Notes: generated by a model from the letters alone, not told the origin. DNA of 36,605 bases from Betaproteobacteria bacterium (GCA_900299145.1 OMIN01000080.1:1-36605), one strand, 5' to 3'; counted from the first letter of the stretch, positions 1 through 8,593 are shown. Translations and numbers: made by a program.

Positions 1-13
1 AAAACAAATACTT
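1..13 (-). repeat. AT-rich dispersed repeat, copy G (cut by window edge)
   Basis: Read on the minus strand this is AAGTATTTGTTTT, identical to the left half of the AT-rich repeat seen complete at 17926-17952 and 24826-24854. The rest of the copy would lie outside the window. Confidence 0.55.
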
Positions 14-63
14 ATTATAAACAGCCCATTGATGCAGTAGCAGAAATCGTCAACATCCTGCTC

Positions 64-177
64 ACGTCATTCCGGCGAAGGCCGGAATCCAGTACGTAAA
101 CCCATGCAAAGCACCTGGATTTGGGGTCCTTCGGACCGGCGTTACGACCTTGATTCTGGCCTTCGCCAGAATGACGT
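64..177. repeat. REP/BIME- or MITE-like paired palindrome element
   Basis: Two near-identical inverted arms of about 29 nt lie at 64-92 and 149-177. The outer ends are ACGTCATTC and GAATGACGT, and each arm is itself a palindrome (CCGGCGAAGGCCGG type). The element fills the space downstream of the cytochrome c peroxidase gene. Related elements lie at 31751-31831 and 34525-34604. The rest of 1-238 shows no gene. Confidence 0.75.
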
Positions 178-238
178 GGTAGGTGGTCAGCTATTCTGTT
201 CAGCCAATCGCACGGAATGAAACGGATACGCTCTACGC

Positions 239-1507
239 CTACGGCGCGGCGTAGTTGTCCTCGACCGCCGCCTTGCCGTCCAGTGTGCACGGCGGCAGCG
301 CGTATTCCTTGCCGCGCCAGGGCGGCGCGCGATCCATGTTGAGCGACTGCAAAAACGCGACGAGGTCCGCCGATTCGCGCTGGGAGAGTTTCAGTGGCCG
401 CAAAATGCTTTCGCCATCGGCATGCAGTCGGTCGACATTCAGCTCGGAGTAATGCCGCACCACCTGATCAAGCGTGACAATTTCGCCGCTGTGCATATAC
501 GGCCCGGTGTAACCGACGTTGCGCAGCGACGGCACCTTGAATTCGCCGAAGTTACGGTGCTCTGCCTTCACGTGCGTGGTCTTGACCGCGCCCGCGCGAG
601 CAGGGTCGTCGTTGTAGGGCCCCAGCAGATTGAATTTGCTCGACAGCAGCTTTTTAATGCCCTCGAAGCGGCCGGCATCGACTTTCTTGCTGTCACCATC
701 GATGAAATGCGACACGCCGATATCATGAAATTCGCCGTTGGTAAACATCGGCCCGGTATGGCAGGTGCTGCAATTGCCCTTGCCGATGAAGATTTTCAGA
801 CCGCGCCGCGCATCACGCGGGTACAGCGAGGCCGCCGCGTGATCGCCGCGCGCCAGTGCATCGCGGAATTGGTCGAACGGCGTCACATCCGTCACCAGTG
901 TTTCCTGAAACGCGGCCATCACCTTGCCCACGCCCACCAGCACGGCTTCGTCGTCCTGCCTGGCCGGGCTGACACCAAAGGTTTTTTCATAGCGGCACGC
1001 GAGATCGGCATCTTTGCGCACATACTGCGCCACGTGCGCGGCATTGGAGGCCAGCTCGCGCGGATCCACAATCGGCCGCATACTTTGGCCCCACAGGCTA
1101 TCCGCCGCGCCGTCGAGCGCGAACCAGCGATGATGACGCATGTTCATCAGCGTAGGCGTGTTGCGATCCACCAGCGTCTGACCGCTGTTGCGCTTTACGC
1201 CATCCGTCCAGTTGTATTCGGCGATGTGGCAGGTGCCGCACGACACGTTGCCTTTCACCGACAGCTTCTCGTCGAAGAAAAGGCGCTCGCCCAGATCGGC
1301 GGCATGAGCGTTGCCGGACACCCGATTGCTTTTGTCGGGCGACCACGGCATCGGCCACGGTCCGTGACTGAGGATGCGGCTCACTTCCGTCTCGGAGAAT
1401 TCCACCACGCCCGGCTCGTCCGCCAGCGAAGCGCCCGTAAACCACGCCGCGCCGATGCTCCCTGCTGCAAGCGCGCCCGTCATGAGTAAGGATTTGATTT
1501 TTTTCAT
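239..1507 (-). CDS. Di-heme cytochrome c peroxidase (MauG/CcpA family)
   Basis: The 422-residue product has an N-terminal signal peptide (about residues 1-29, ending ASLADEP), so it should be exported. Two c-type heme motifs are visible: CGTCH at 90-94 and CSTCH at 246-250. This is the two-domain layout of bacterial di-heme peroxidases and MauG-type proteins. The stretch around residues 250-262 (TGPMFTNGEFHDIGV) is characteristic of the C-terminal heme domain. Known roles are periplasmic reduction of H2O2 or oxidative modification of a partner; which applies here is not visible. It is the last gene of a minus-strand operon. The YtkA-like gene stops 4 nt upstream and no good ribosome site precedes this ATG, so translation is probably coupled. 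Confidence 0.93.
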   Translation of the reverse strand: MKKIKSLLMTGALAAGSIGAAWFTGASLADEPGVVEFSETEVSRILSHGPWPMPWSPDKSNRVSGNAHAADLGERLFFDEKLSVKGNVSCGTCHIAEYNWTDGVKRNSGQTLVDRNTPTLMNMRHHRWFALDGAADSLWGQSMRPIVDPRELASNAAHVAQYVRKDADLACRYEKTFGVSPARQDDEAVLVGVGKVMAAFQETLVTDVTPFDQFRDALARGDHAAASLYPRDARRGLKIFIGKGNCSTCHTGPMFTNGEFHDIGVSHFIDGDSKKVDAGRFEGIKKLLSSKFNLLGPYNDDPARAGAVKTTHVKAEHRNFGEFKVPSLRNVGYTGPYMHSGEIVTLDQVVRHYSELNVDRLHADGESILRPLKLSQRESADLVAFLQSLNMDRAPPWRGKEYALPPCTLDGKAAVEDNYAAP

Positions 1508-1511
1508 TGCG

Positions 1512-1955
1512 TTATTGCAGCACCACGCTGGTTGTCATGCGCTCAACCGCGCCAGCGTCACCCTCGCCGCCTGCGCGCACTTCGAAAATATACTCCCATC
1601 GCCCCGGCATGTGAAACATCAGCCCTTCCGCGCGGTATTTACCCGCGCCAACGCCGCTGATAGTGGTTTTGTAATTCATGCCATGGCGGTGTTCGGGCAT
1701 GTGCGCATCGACGCGCACGTTGCCAGGTGCAGCCGCCCCGGCTTTCGCACACACCGCCAGCTCAACCACGAAGTGCTGACCGATGGTGATTTTTTCCGGC
1801 TGGGTGCGAAAAGCCAGTGCATAGCTTTTGGATTCGATGGTTTTTGCGGCAGCTTTCGCGCCGGCGAGATCGGGCGTGCAGGCGAAGGCAGCAGCGTGAG
1901 AACCCAACCACGCCACAGCCACCATCTTCGTGCATAACTTCATCGTGGCATTCAT
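1512..1955 (-). CDS. YtkA/FixH-like exported protein
   Basis: The 147-residue product has a short signal peptide ending about ACTPDL. A C-terminal immunoglobulin-like region contains MPEHRHGMNY and a later GRWEY motif. The HxHGM-type segment followed by Gx(Y/W) beta strands is typical of YtkA-like and FixH domains, often found near copper or heme proteins. A longer in-frame start is possible up to 2282, but that extension is arginine-rich, overlaps the amidohydrolase in another frame and looks spurious. I chose the ATG at 1955 because it overlaps the upstream gene's stop as ATGA (1952-1955), a classic coupling signature. A second ATG lies four codons in. It sits between the amidohydrolase and the di-heme peroxidase, so a periplasmic redox or metal-handling accessory role is a reasonable inference. 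Confidence 0.82.
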   Translation of the reverse strand: MNATMKLCTKMVAVAWLGSHAAAFACTPDLAGAKAAAKTIESKSYALAFRTQPEKITIGQHFVVELAVCAKAGAAAPGNVRVDAHMPEHRHGMNYKTTISGVGAGKYRAEGLMFHMPGRWEYIFEVRAGGEGDAGAVERMTTSVVLQ

Positions 1956-2797
1956 GGCTTCATCACCCCGCCAAACAACGCATCGCCATTGCGATACGCG
2001 AGCTTTTCCGCAAGCTCGCGCGGCAAATCGGCCATCCAGCCGCGCGACCAATTGGCGTGCTCCACCACATAGTGCCAGCGTTCGGCGGTGTAGGTGTCGG
2101 TGCCGACCATGAAACGATCCGGGAATTCCACAAACGCCGCGCGCCAATCCGGATCGAGTTTCCCGCCGGTGTTGCCAACCGAGGCATGATCGTTGCGGAA
2201 CGCGAGATCGCACCACAGGTTTTTGTGTCTGCGCAGCATCTCGCGCACTTTTTCCGGCCGTTCGAAACCCGAATGCGCCCACAGAACGCGCGCCTCCGGA
2301 TCCTGCCTGAAGATGCGCTCAACGCCATCGACATCGGTATGCGCATGCAGGATCAACTTGTACTGCTTCGCCCACTGCACCACTTGACGCGCAACGGGCG
2401 CGTCGGCATCCGCACCATACACATGAAATTCGCCGATGGCGGCATAGCGGTATTTCTTAAGCCGCTCGCGCATATACGTGGCCACCGCCTCATCCTTGAA
2501 CCAGGTGCCAATGTCGGCACGCGTGCGATAAGTGCGTAGTGAAGGCAAAATCAGATCGGGCGCTTCGGCGTGCAACTTTTGGTTCCCGTCATCGTTCGTG
2601 CTCGACACCAGTGCGCGCTTGATGCCCGCCTTGCGCAGCAATGCAATCGCCTCCTTCGGCGGCATGCGCTCCCACGCCTCCTGACTATAGTGAATGTGCG
2701 CGTCGAAAATGGGCAGTGGCTCGGCCGACCACGCCATGCCCGTGCACGCGAGCCACGCGAGCACAAATCGCATAAGGCAATGACAGATATTACGCAT
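1952..2797 (-). CDS. Exported amidohydrolase-2 family metal-dependent hydrolase
   Basis: The 281-residue product has a hydrophobic leader (about residues 9-25, ending AWSAEP), suggesting export. It shows TIM-barrel amidohydrolase motifs in order: HxH in FDAHIHYS near residue 33, EFHVYG, HAHTD, WAHSGFE, and a late metal Asp in VGTDTYT. This matches Amidohydrolase_2 (PF04909), whose members hydrolyse or decarboxylate cyclic and aromatic acids. The substrate is unknown. The start is uncertain: ATGs at 2797 and 2773 both lack a clear Shine-Dalgarno sequence. It is the first gene of the operon with the YtkA-like and peroxidase genes and overlaps the former by 4 nt. Confidence 0.88.
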   Translation of the reverse strand: MRNICHCLMRFVLAWLACTGMAWSAEPLPIFDAHIHYSQEAWERMPPKEAIALLRKAGIKRALVSSTNDDGNQKLHAEAPDLILPSLRTYRTRADIGTWFKDEAVATYMRERLKKYRYAAIGEFHVYGADADAPVARQVVQWAKQYKLILHAHTDVDGVERIFRQDPEARVLWAHSGFERPEKVREMLRRHKNLWCDLAFRNDHASVGNTGGKLDPDWRAAFVEFPDRFMVGTDTYTAERWHYVVEHANWSRGWMADLPRELAEKLAYRNGDALFGGVMKP

Positions 2798-2857
2798 GGT
2801 GAAAGTTTATCAGCTTGCAGTGCCGCGCATCCAGAGCCACCCGCGAGTGAAATTCAT

Positions 2858-2885
2858 AACCATCTGTTTTTATTGACTTTTTTGA
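2858..2885 (+). repeat. AT-rich dispersed repeat, copy F
   Basis: Contains CTGTTTTTATTGACTTTTTT, matching the family core TATTTGTTTTTATTGA with few changes. It lies between the divergent amidohydrolase and NIPSNAP genes. Confidence 0.65.
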
Positions 2886-2896
2886 GAACACCAAAA

Positions 2897-2926
2897 TTTC
2901 ACCCGCCGCGCGCGGTTTGATACACT
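2897..2926 (+). promoter_or_regulatory. Candidate promoter of the NIPSNAP gene
   Basis: A TACACT -10-like hexamer at 2921-2926 lies 18 nt downstream of a weak TTTCAC -35-like hexamer at 2897-2902. It lies about 50 nt before the start codon. Inferred from sequence only. Confidence 0.35.
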
Positions 2927-2975
2927 CGTGCGCGCAGCACCCATCCCGCAGACCTCAAATCAAAAAGGACTCGCC

Positions 2976-3614
2976 ATGATTTACGAAGTCAGAACCTATG
3001 TTGTGAAGCCGCGCACCATGGCCGAAGTGGAAAAACGCTTCGGTGAAAAATACGAACAGCGCAAAAAATATTCCGAACTCGCCGCCTTCTGGAAAACCGA
3101 AGTCGGCCCGCTAAACCAATTCATGCACGTGTGGGGCTATAAGGATCTCGCCGAGCGCGCCACCATCCGCGCCGCCGCCGTGAAAGACGGCGCATGGCCG
3201 CCGCCCATCTCGGAATTTCTGGTGAGCCAAAAATCCGAAATCATGAACCAGACACCGTTTTCGCCCGAACTGAAGCCGAGCAACAACGGCCCGTGGTTCG
3301 AGTGGCGCGAGTACACCCACAACCCCGGCCAGTTGCCGATCATGATGAAAAACTGGGAAGTCGCGCTCGAAACGCGCCTGAAATTCGGCCCGATCACCGC
3401 GCTGTGGTACACCGAACTCGGCGGCCTGAACAAGTGGATACACGTGTGGCCGTACAAATCGCTCGATCAGCGTAACGAAGTCCGCAACAAGGCCCACGAC
3501 ACCGGCGCCTGGCCGCCCTCCGCGCGCGCCAAGACCGACGGCCGCCCGATTGAATCGCTGTCGATGCAGGAAAACAAGTTCATGACGGCTGCGAGCTTTT
3601 CGCCGATCAAGTAA
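2976..3614 (+). CDS. NIPSNAP family protein (two tandem domains)
   Basis: The 212-residue product starts MIYEVRTY, the typical beginning of NIPSNAP proteins. It carries two repeats of the ferredoxin-like NIPSNAP fold, roughly residues 1-100 and 108-212. Each repeat has an L(N)xxxHVWxYK motif: NQFMHVWGYKDL and NKWIHVWPYKSL. The start was placed at 2976, not the upstream in-frame codon at 2928, because AAAGGAC at 2964-2970 is a good ribosome site and the family begins here. There is no signal peptide, so it is cytoplasmic. Bacterial NIPSNAPs are often found among catabolic genes, but their biochemical role is not settled. It is a single-gene unit closed by a strong terminator. Confidence 0.93.
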   Translation: MIYEVRTYVVKPRTMAEVEKRFGEKYEQRKKYSELAAFWKTEVGPLNQFMHVWGYKDLAERATIRAAAVKDGAWPPPISEFLVSQKSEIMNQTPFSPELKPSNNGPWFEWREYTHNPGQLPIMMKNWEVALETRLKFGPITALWYTELGGLNKWIHVWPYKSLDQRNEVRNKAHDTGAWPPSARAKTDGRPIESLSMQENKFMTAASFSPIK

Positions 3615-3640
3615 CGCGCTTTCGTTCCACCGGCTCCATA

Positions 3641-3669
3641 AAAAACGAGAGGCGATGCCTCTCGTTTTT
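3641..3669. terminator. Strong bidirectional intrinsic terminator
   Basis: A perfect 13-bp stem (AAAAACGAGAGGC, loop GAT, GCCTCTCGTTTTT) is flanked by A-runs and T-runs, so it can terminate from both strands. It separates the convergent NIPSNAP (plus) and Bug (minus) genes. Confidence 0.92.
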
Positions 3670-3724
3670 AGTTTGTGCCGTTACGCCCGCCGTTTCCCTC
3701 GCCGCTTTCCCTGCCGTTTTCCCA

Positions 3725-4711
3725 TTACTCCGCCTTTATCCCTGCCGCCTTAACCACCTTGGCCCACGTCGCCAATTCCGTGCGTACCAGCGCGGCAAAC
3801 GCTTCCGGCGCGCTGGCGACGGCTTCCACGCCCTCATTGGCGAACACTTTGCGTACGTCGGGCGCCTGCAAGGCGCGCGCGACTTCCGTGTGAATTTTCG
3901 CGAGTATCGCTGGAGGCGTTTTTGCCGGTGCGAACAGGCCATTCCACGGCCCATGGTCATAGCCCGCTACGCCGGATTCGGCAAACGTCGGCACGTCGGG
4001 CGCTGCGGGTGAACGCGCGGCCGTCGTCACTGCGATTGCACGCAGCTTGCCGCTGCGCACATGCGGCAGTACACCGACCGTGGTGCCGATATTGAGCTGC
4101 ACCTGCCCTCCAATGGCAGCCGTCACTGCCGGGCCGCCCCCAGTGTACGGAATGTGCACGAGATCGATGCCGGTCATGGCTTTCAACAACTCCATCGACA
4201 TGTGCGTGCCGCTCGCCAGCCCCGCCGACGCGTAATTGATCGTGCCGGGCTTTGCCTTGGCCAGTGCCAGCAAGTCCTGCAGCGTCTTCGCGGGGAAACC
4301 CGGATGCGCCGCCAACAGATTCGAAAAACGCGTCAGCTGCGAAATCGGCGCAAGATCGCGCCCGGTGTCGTAGGGCATGCGCTTGTGCATGCTCGGATTC
4401 ACCGTAATGCCGGAGGCTACCACCAGCAGCGTATGCCCGTCGGGTGCGGCACGCGTCACCAGTTCGGTACCGATGATGGTGCCCGCGCCCGGCCGGTTAT
4501 CCACCACCACTGGCTGCTTCCACGCTTCCGACAGTGCCCGCGCAACCAGCCGTGCGGTGAGGTCCGTGGAAGCGCCAGGCGATTGCGGCACTATAATGCG
4601 CAGCGGACGCGCTGGATAACTGGCGGCTGGGGCGCCATCGCGTTGTGCAAACGCTGGCGTACTGGCGAGCACAAGCAAGCCTGAGATACTGCTCCTGCAA
4701 ATCTTCCACAT
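3725..4711 (-). CDS. Bug-family (TctC-like) tripartite tricarboxylate transporter binding protein
   Basis: The 328-residue product is a periplasmic solute-binding protein of the Bug family (PF03401), which captures carboxylates and related small organic molecules for TTT transporters. The signal peptide ends STPAFAQ. Signature segments follow in order: YPARPLRIIVPQSPGASTD, VVDNRPGAGTIIG, DGHTLL, MPYDTGRDLAPIS, HIPYTGGGPA, LRAIAVTT, DVPTFAESG, and a terminal AAGIKAE. Two ATGs (4717 and 4711) are in frame. I prefer 4711 because GAGG lies 6 nt before it, while it abuts the other. The gene stands alone between the terminator at 3641 and a 170-nt gap containing AT-rich repeat copy E. No TctA/B partner is in the window. 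Confidence 0.94.
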   Translation of the reverse strand: MWKICRSSISGLLVLASTPAFAQRDGAPAASYPARPLRIIVPQSPGASTDLTARLVARALSEAWKQPVVVDNRPGAGTIIGTELVTRAAPDGHTLLVVASGITVNPSMHKRMPYDTGRDLAPISQLTRFSNLLAAHPGFPAKTLQDLLALAKAKPGTINYASAGLASGTHMSMELLKAMTGIDLVHIPYTGGGPAVTAAIGGQVQLNIGTTVGVLPHVRSGKLRAIAVTTAARSPAAPDVPTFAESGVAGYDHGPWNGLFAPAKTPPAILAKIHTEVARALQAPDVRKVFANEGVEAVASAPEAFAALVRTELATWAKVVKAAGIKAE

Positions 4712-4742
4712 GTTCATCCTCGTAACTTTCTTGTTCCATCTT

Positions 4743-4770
4743 AACTATTTGTTTTTATTCATTTTTTTAT
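4743..4770 (+). repeat. AT-rich dispersed repeat, copy E
   Basis: Contains AACTATTTGTTTTTATTCA, one base off the family core. It lies just upstream of the Bug gene at 3725-4711, in its probable leader. The remainder of the gap 4771-4882 shows no gene. Confidence 0.75.
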
Positions 4771-4882
4771 TCTCTCATTCTGAAAGATCACCTTGCGCGG
4801 GAATCGCAGTCATTCCGTTCGACAAGAGCACAAACGGGTACTTTGAATAGTTTGCGGATGCGACACCCGCGTTCCTGGCGCA

Positions 4883-5848
4883 CTACTCCGCGACTATTTT
4901 TGCCGCGCGGATCACGGTGGCGTACATTACCGTCTCCTTGCGCACATGATCTGCCAGCGCTTCCGGCGTGCTGGGCGTGGCTTCCGCCCCCTGTTGAGCG
5001 AAGCGCTCTTTGACATCCGTGCGCGCGAGCACCTTGCCAAAATCGGCATTGAGTTTGGCGATGACATCACGCGGTGTCGCGGCGGGCGCGAACATCCCGC
5101 TCCACGTCGGAATGTCGAAACCTCTGAAAGTCTCGGCCACTGCGGGCACCTCGGGTAACAGCGGCGAACGCGAAGCCGACGACACCGCCACCGCTCGCAC
5201 ACGGCCCGTGCGCAGATGGGGCATGGTGCCGACGATATTCGCAAACATCAAATCCACCTGCCCCGAAATCAGATCAACGAATGCGGGCGCTGCGCCTTTG
5301 TACGGCACATGGTTCATGGTAACGCCCGCCTGAAGACGCAGCAGCTCCATGCCCAGGTGCTGCAAGTTGCCGACACCCGACGAAGCATAATTCAACTGCC
5401 CCGGACGAGTGCGCGCCAGTGCCATCAATTCCTTCACGCTTCTCGCTGGCAATGACGGATGCACCGACAACACCATGCGCCCGGCGTTGACCATGGTAAT
5501 GGCGGCAAGATCACGCTGCGGATCGTACGGCAGTTTTTTGAACAAGGTCGGGTTCACTGTGATCGGCCCCGCATTACCGATCAGCAACGTGTAACCGTCG
5601 CCTGCCGCCTTGGCAACCACTTCCGCGCCAATGTTGCCGCCCGCGCCGCCACGGTTTTCCACCACGACAGCCTGCCCCCAGATTTCGGTAAGGCGCTGAC
5701 CGAGCACGCGCACGATTTCATCGTACGGGCCGCCTGCGGCGTAGGGGACGACTACGCGGACGGGTTTGATGGGGAAGGTTTGCGCATGGGTATACACGGC
5801 TACGCCAGCCATTCCAAAAGCCACACACCACGCCTTGATCAGATACAT
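4883..5848 (-). CDS. Bug-family solute-binding protein
   Basis: The 321-residue product has a signal peptide ending VYTHAQ. Bug signature segments are FPIKPVRVVVPYAAGGPYDE, VVENRGGAGGNIG, DGYTLLIG, LPYDPQRDLAAI, YASSGVGNLQHLG, NHVPYKGAAPA, VPAVAETFRGFD and a terminal AAKIVAE. The NLQHLG loop is shared with the Bug protein at 24912-25886, so these two may be closer paralogues. The ATG at 5848 has a GGGG-rich ribosome site a few bases upstream; the alternative start at 5914 would add 22 residues ahead of the signal peptide and is unlikely. It lies downstream of the cyclase-family gene with a gap of about 100 nt, so co-transcription is plausible. Confidence 0.93.
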   Translation of the reverse strand: MYLIKAWCVAFGMAGVAVYTHAQTFPIKPVRVVVPYAAGGPYDEIVRVLGQRLTEIWGQAVVVENRGGAGGNIGAEVVAKAAGDGYTLLIGNAGPITVNPTLFKKLPYDPQRDLAAITMVNAGRMVLSVHPSLPARSVKELMALARTRPGQLNYASSGVGNLQHLGMELLRLQAGVTMNHVPYKGAAPAFVDLISGQVDLMFANIVGTMPHLRTGRVRAVAVSSASRSPLLPEVPAVAETFRGFDIPTWSGMFAPAATPRDVIAKLNADFGKVLARTDVKERFAQQGAEATPSTPEALADHVRKETVMYATVIRAAKIVAE

Positions 5849-5946
5849 CCCATTCCCCGCAAGTAGTTGGATCGCAGACGTCCTGTCCGCTGGAAGCACT
5901 GCTTTTTTCCTCAAGCACGAGGCGGACGAAGCGCCCGCGCTTCAAG

Positions 5947-6981
5947 TCACTTGATTGCCAATGGATTCACCGGTGACCCCACCGCCCCGGTAATCGGCAG
6001 CGCCGGTGCAACAAACAAAAACTCATAACGCTTATCCTCCGCGCAGTCTTTGGCCAGTTCGGTAAGATTAAAAATCTCGCCGACGGTAAGGCCCATCACC
6101 GGGATGCACACCCAGTGCCACGGCTGCGTGGTATCCGGCGTTTCATTAGGCCGCACCTCGGCACCCCAGGTGTCGGTGGCCACCCCGGCAACCTCTTTCT
6201 TATGCAGCCACGCCACGGTTTCAAAGGCGAAGCCCGGCGCGTCACCACCGGAATAGCCGTCCCAGCTTTTGCTATCCAGACAGCGCTGCACGTGCCCGGT
6301 GTGCACCAGCAAGAAATCCCCGCGCCCGACTTTCACGCCCTGCTTTTGCTCGGTGTAATCGAGGATTTCATTGGTGATGGCAAACCCGTCAGGCAAATGC
6401 TTTTTGCCCATCGCACGCGCGACATCCAGCAACACGCCGCGGCCCACCATTTTTTCGGCGGTTTTTTCGATGCCGGCTTTTGCCGCGCCAGCACTCGATA
6501 CATTGCGGCAGTCGTAGCCGTTCCACATGAAATCGCCGTAGAGGATGTGACCGAGGCCATCCCACTGCGTGCCGCATTGCAGCGGCATGATGATGATGTC
6601 GTCAGTGCCGCGGATCTTGCGGTGATCGAGAATGCCGGAATACGCATCGGTGCCGGTGCGCGTCATCAGGTGGATTGGGTTAAAGCGCCCCAGCGCCGGG
6701 TAATTGCTTTTCGCGCCCTGCGGGCCGTTGTTGTCGTACTTCAGCGCCAGCGACATCACCTTGCCCTTTTGCACCAGCTTTGCCGCTGCAACGATGTGAT
6801 CGGCACTGGTGAAATTGAGTGTGCCGATTTCATCGTCCTTGCCCCAGCGGCCCCAGTTCTTGTATTTCTTTGCCGCCGCGTGCACGTCCTTGCGCGTGAG
6901 CCTGCGGTTTTTTTTGTCGAGCGTACTGAAACCTTTTGGCGCACCGCGAACACTCGTTAACTTGCCTGTCTTTCCAGCCAT
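5947..6981 (-). CDS. Cyclase-family (kynurenine formamidase-like) hydrolase
   Basis: The 344-residue product matches the cyclase family (PF04199), metal-dependent amide/ester hydrolases related to kynurenine formamidase and isatin hydrolase. The usual HxGTHxDxPxH metal motif appears here as QCGTQWDGLGH at residues 135-145. This keeps Asp141 and the last His but replaces the first two histidines, a pattern I recall from a larger (about 310-350 residue) subgroup. Other family segments include FLLVHTGHVQ, GVATDTWGAE and HWVCIPVMGL. There is no signal peptide. The ATG at 6981 was chosen over the codon at 7011 because GGAG lies at ideal spacing. It diverges from the methyltransferase gene. Confidence 0.9.
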   Translation of the reverse strand: MAGKTGKLTSVRGAPKGFSTLDKKNRRLTRKDVHAAAKKYKNWGRWGKDDEIGTLNFTSADHIVAAAKLVQKGKVMSLALKYDNNGPQGAKSNYPALGRFNPIHLMTRTGTDAYSGILDHRKIRGTDDIIIMPLQCGTQWDGLGHILYGDFMWNGYDCRNVSSAGAAKAGIEKTAEKMVGRGVLLDVARAMGKKHLPDGFAITNEILDYTEQKQGVKVGRGDFLLVHTGHVQRCLDSKSWDGYSGGDAPGFAFETVAWLHKKEVAGVATDTWGAEVRPNETPDTTQPWHWVCIPVMGLTVGEIFNLTELAKDCAEDKRYEFLFVAPALPITGAVGSPVNPLAIK

Positions 6982-7060
6982 GTGCCTGCTCCTCGAAAAT
7001 TGATCGTGCAAGGCAGTCTATCAGCGTCCGGCATGCCATGCACAACTGCCGCGCATGGTT

Positions 7061-7066
7061 CATAAT
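7061..7066 (+). promoter_or_regulatory. Candidate -10 element for the methyltransferase gene
   Basis: CATAAT lies about 40 nt before the ATG at 7105, in the gap between divergent genes. No convincing -35 is seen. Confidence 0.25.
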
Positions 7067-7104
7067 CCGCCCACCGTGCCCATGGGCAAATAGAAATCTC
7101 CGAC

Positions 7105-8559
7105 ATGAGCGAAGCCTCCACCTACGACGCCGTACCGTACGAATCTTTTCCGTTCGCGCAGTCGCACCCCGCGCGCATGAGCGGCATGGCGAAACTGTTT
7201 GGCTTGCCCGCGCCAGCGCTCGCCAACGCACGCGTGCTGGAGCTGGGTTGCTCGTTCGGCGGCAATCTGCTACCGATGGCGATGCAGTATCCCAATGCAC
7301 AATTCACTGGAGCAGATCTGTCGCAGGTGCAAATCGATTACGCCAACAAGATCAAGGGCGAACTCGGCGTCAACAACATCACGTTCCGGCAGGCGAATAT
7401 TCTCGATCTGGCGAAAGAATCTGCGCAATACGATTACATCATCACCCACGGCGTTTACAGCTGGATTCCGCCGGAGGTGCAAAGCGCGATGCTCGAACTC
7501 TACGGCAAGCAGCTTTCGCCCAACGGCGTGGGTTACATCAGCTACAACGTCTACCCCGGCTGGAAAATGCGCGAAGTGGTGCGCGAGATGATGCTGTTTC
7601 ACGTCGGCCACCTGAAGGACACCACCACCAAGCTCGCTCAGGCGCGCGCCATTTTGCAATACGCCGGGAAGCTGCATGCCAGCAATCAGGCGGCGTTCGG
7701 CCGGCTGATGGCTGAAGAAGCCAACCTGCTGATGCGCTGCTCGGACAGCTACATCTATCACGAGCACCTCGAAGCCAACAACCGGCCCTGTTACTTTCAT
7801 GAATTCGTGGGTGCTGCGGCGAAACACGGCCTGTCGTATCTGGGCGAATCGTCACTCTCCGACATGCTGCCCGACCGCCACGGCGCCGATCTCGCCAACA
7901 CGGCGCGGCAGATTTCCGACGGCAACATCATTGCCTGCGAACAATATGTCGACCTGCTCACCAACCGCGCTTTCCGCCAAACGCTGCTGGTCCGCGCCGA
8001 CCGTTCAGCGGCGGTGCAGCGCGCTCTGTCACCGGCAAGCTTTCGCGACCTGCACGTGAGCGCACAGCTCAAGCCCGCCACTGCCGCACCCGCCTTGCAA
8101 ACCACGAAAACCCAGCAACCCGCCGTGCACGCGGTCTACAACGACGTGCACGGCCGCCAGATCAACGCCAACCAGCCGCACGCCAAAATCATGATTGATA
8201 CGCTGGTCGCAGCCAGTCCGTACACCGTGCCGTTCACGCAGGTGGTGCAGGCCGTGGCTGCTTACGCGCAATCTGCCGGGCTGCAACTGGATGCCGCAAC
8301 ATACGCCTCTTCCGAACTGGCGGTGTTACTGGGCCAGGGCGTGGCCACGCTATATGGCGAGGCGCTGCCGCGCCCCGCCGCAGATGCGGCAAAGATCGCG
8401 CCCTACGCGCGCTGGCACGCCGCGCGCGGCAACGTGGTCACCAACGTGTTGCATGGGCTGGTACAGCTCTCGCCGGAACAGGCGCTGGCAGTCAAGGCGG
8501 GCACGCCGGCCAGCGAGACGCAACGCGCCGAATTAATGAGTCTGGGCCTATTGGTCTAG
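7105..8559 (+). CDS. Class I SAM-dependent methyltransferase with regulatory domain
   Basis: The 484-residue product opens with YDAVPYESFPFAQSHP, characteristic of methyltransferases carrying the methyltransferase regulatory domain (PF10119). SAM-binding motif I follows as VLELGCSFGGN at residues 44-54, then an acidic GADLS loop. The middle region (about 210-300) fits the regulatory domain. The C-terminal part (about 340-484) is consistent with the winged-helix-like tail (PKMT C-like) often attached to this family. The methyl acceptor is unknown. No strong ribosome site precedes the ATG. The flavin reductase gene follows after 34 nt, so the two probably share a transcript. Confidence 0.9.
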   Translation: MSEASTYDAVPYESFPFAQSHPARMSGMAKLFGLPAPALANARVLELGCSFGGNLLPMAMQYPNAQFTGADLSQVQIDYANKIKGELGVNNITFRQANILDLAKESAQYDYIITHGVYSWIPPEVQSAMLELYGKQLSPNGVGYISYNVYPGWKMREVVREMMLFHVGHLKDTTTKLAQARAILQYAGKLHASNQAAFGRLMAEEANLLMRCSDSYIYHEHLEANNRPCYFHEFVGAAAKHGLSYLGESSLSDMLPDRHGADLANTARQISDGNIIACEQYVDLLTNRAFRQTLLVRADRSAAVQRALSPASFRDLHVSAQLKPATAAPALQTTKTQQPAVHAVYNDVHGRQINANQPHAKIMIDTLVAASPYTVPFTQVVQAVAAYAQSAGLQLDAATYASSELAVLLGQGVATLYGEALPRPAADAAKIAPYARWHAARGNVVTNVLHGLVQLSPEQALAVKAGTPASETQRAELMSLGLLV

Positions 8560-8593
8560 CAGGCAACTTGTAAACACAGGAAAGGCAATCACC

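Noticed and set aside
64-177. Possible CRISPR-like repeat pair
   Set aside because: The two arms are inverted rather than direct repeats and there are no regularly spaced units.
422-1489. Long plus-strand open frame (355 codons) opposite the cytochrome c peroxidase gene
   Set aside because: It is rich in Arg, His and Ala, has no recognisable motif, and mirrors a gene with two clear heme sites; typical GC-rich antisense shadow.
1956-2282. N-terminal extension of the YtkA-like gene
   Set aside because: Overlaps the amidohydrolase in another frame, is arginine-rich, and would precede the signal peptide.
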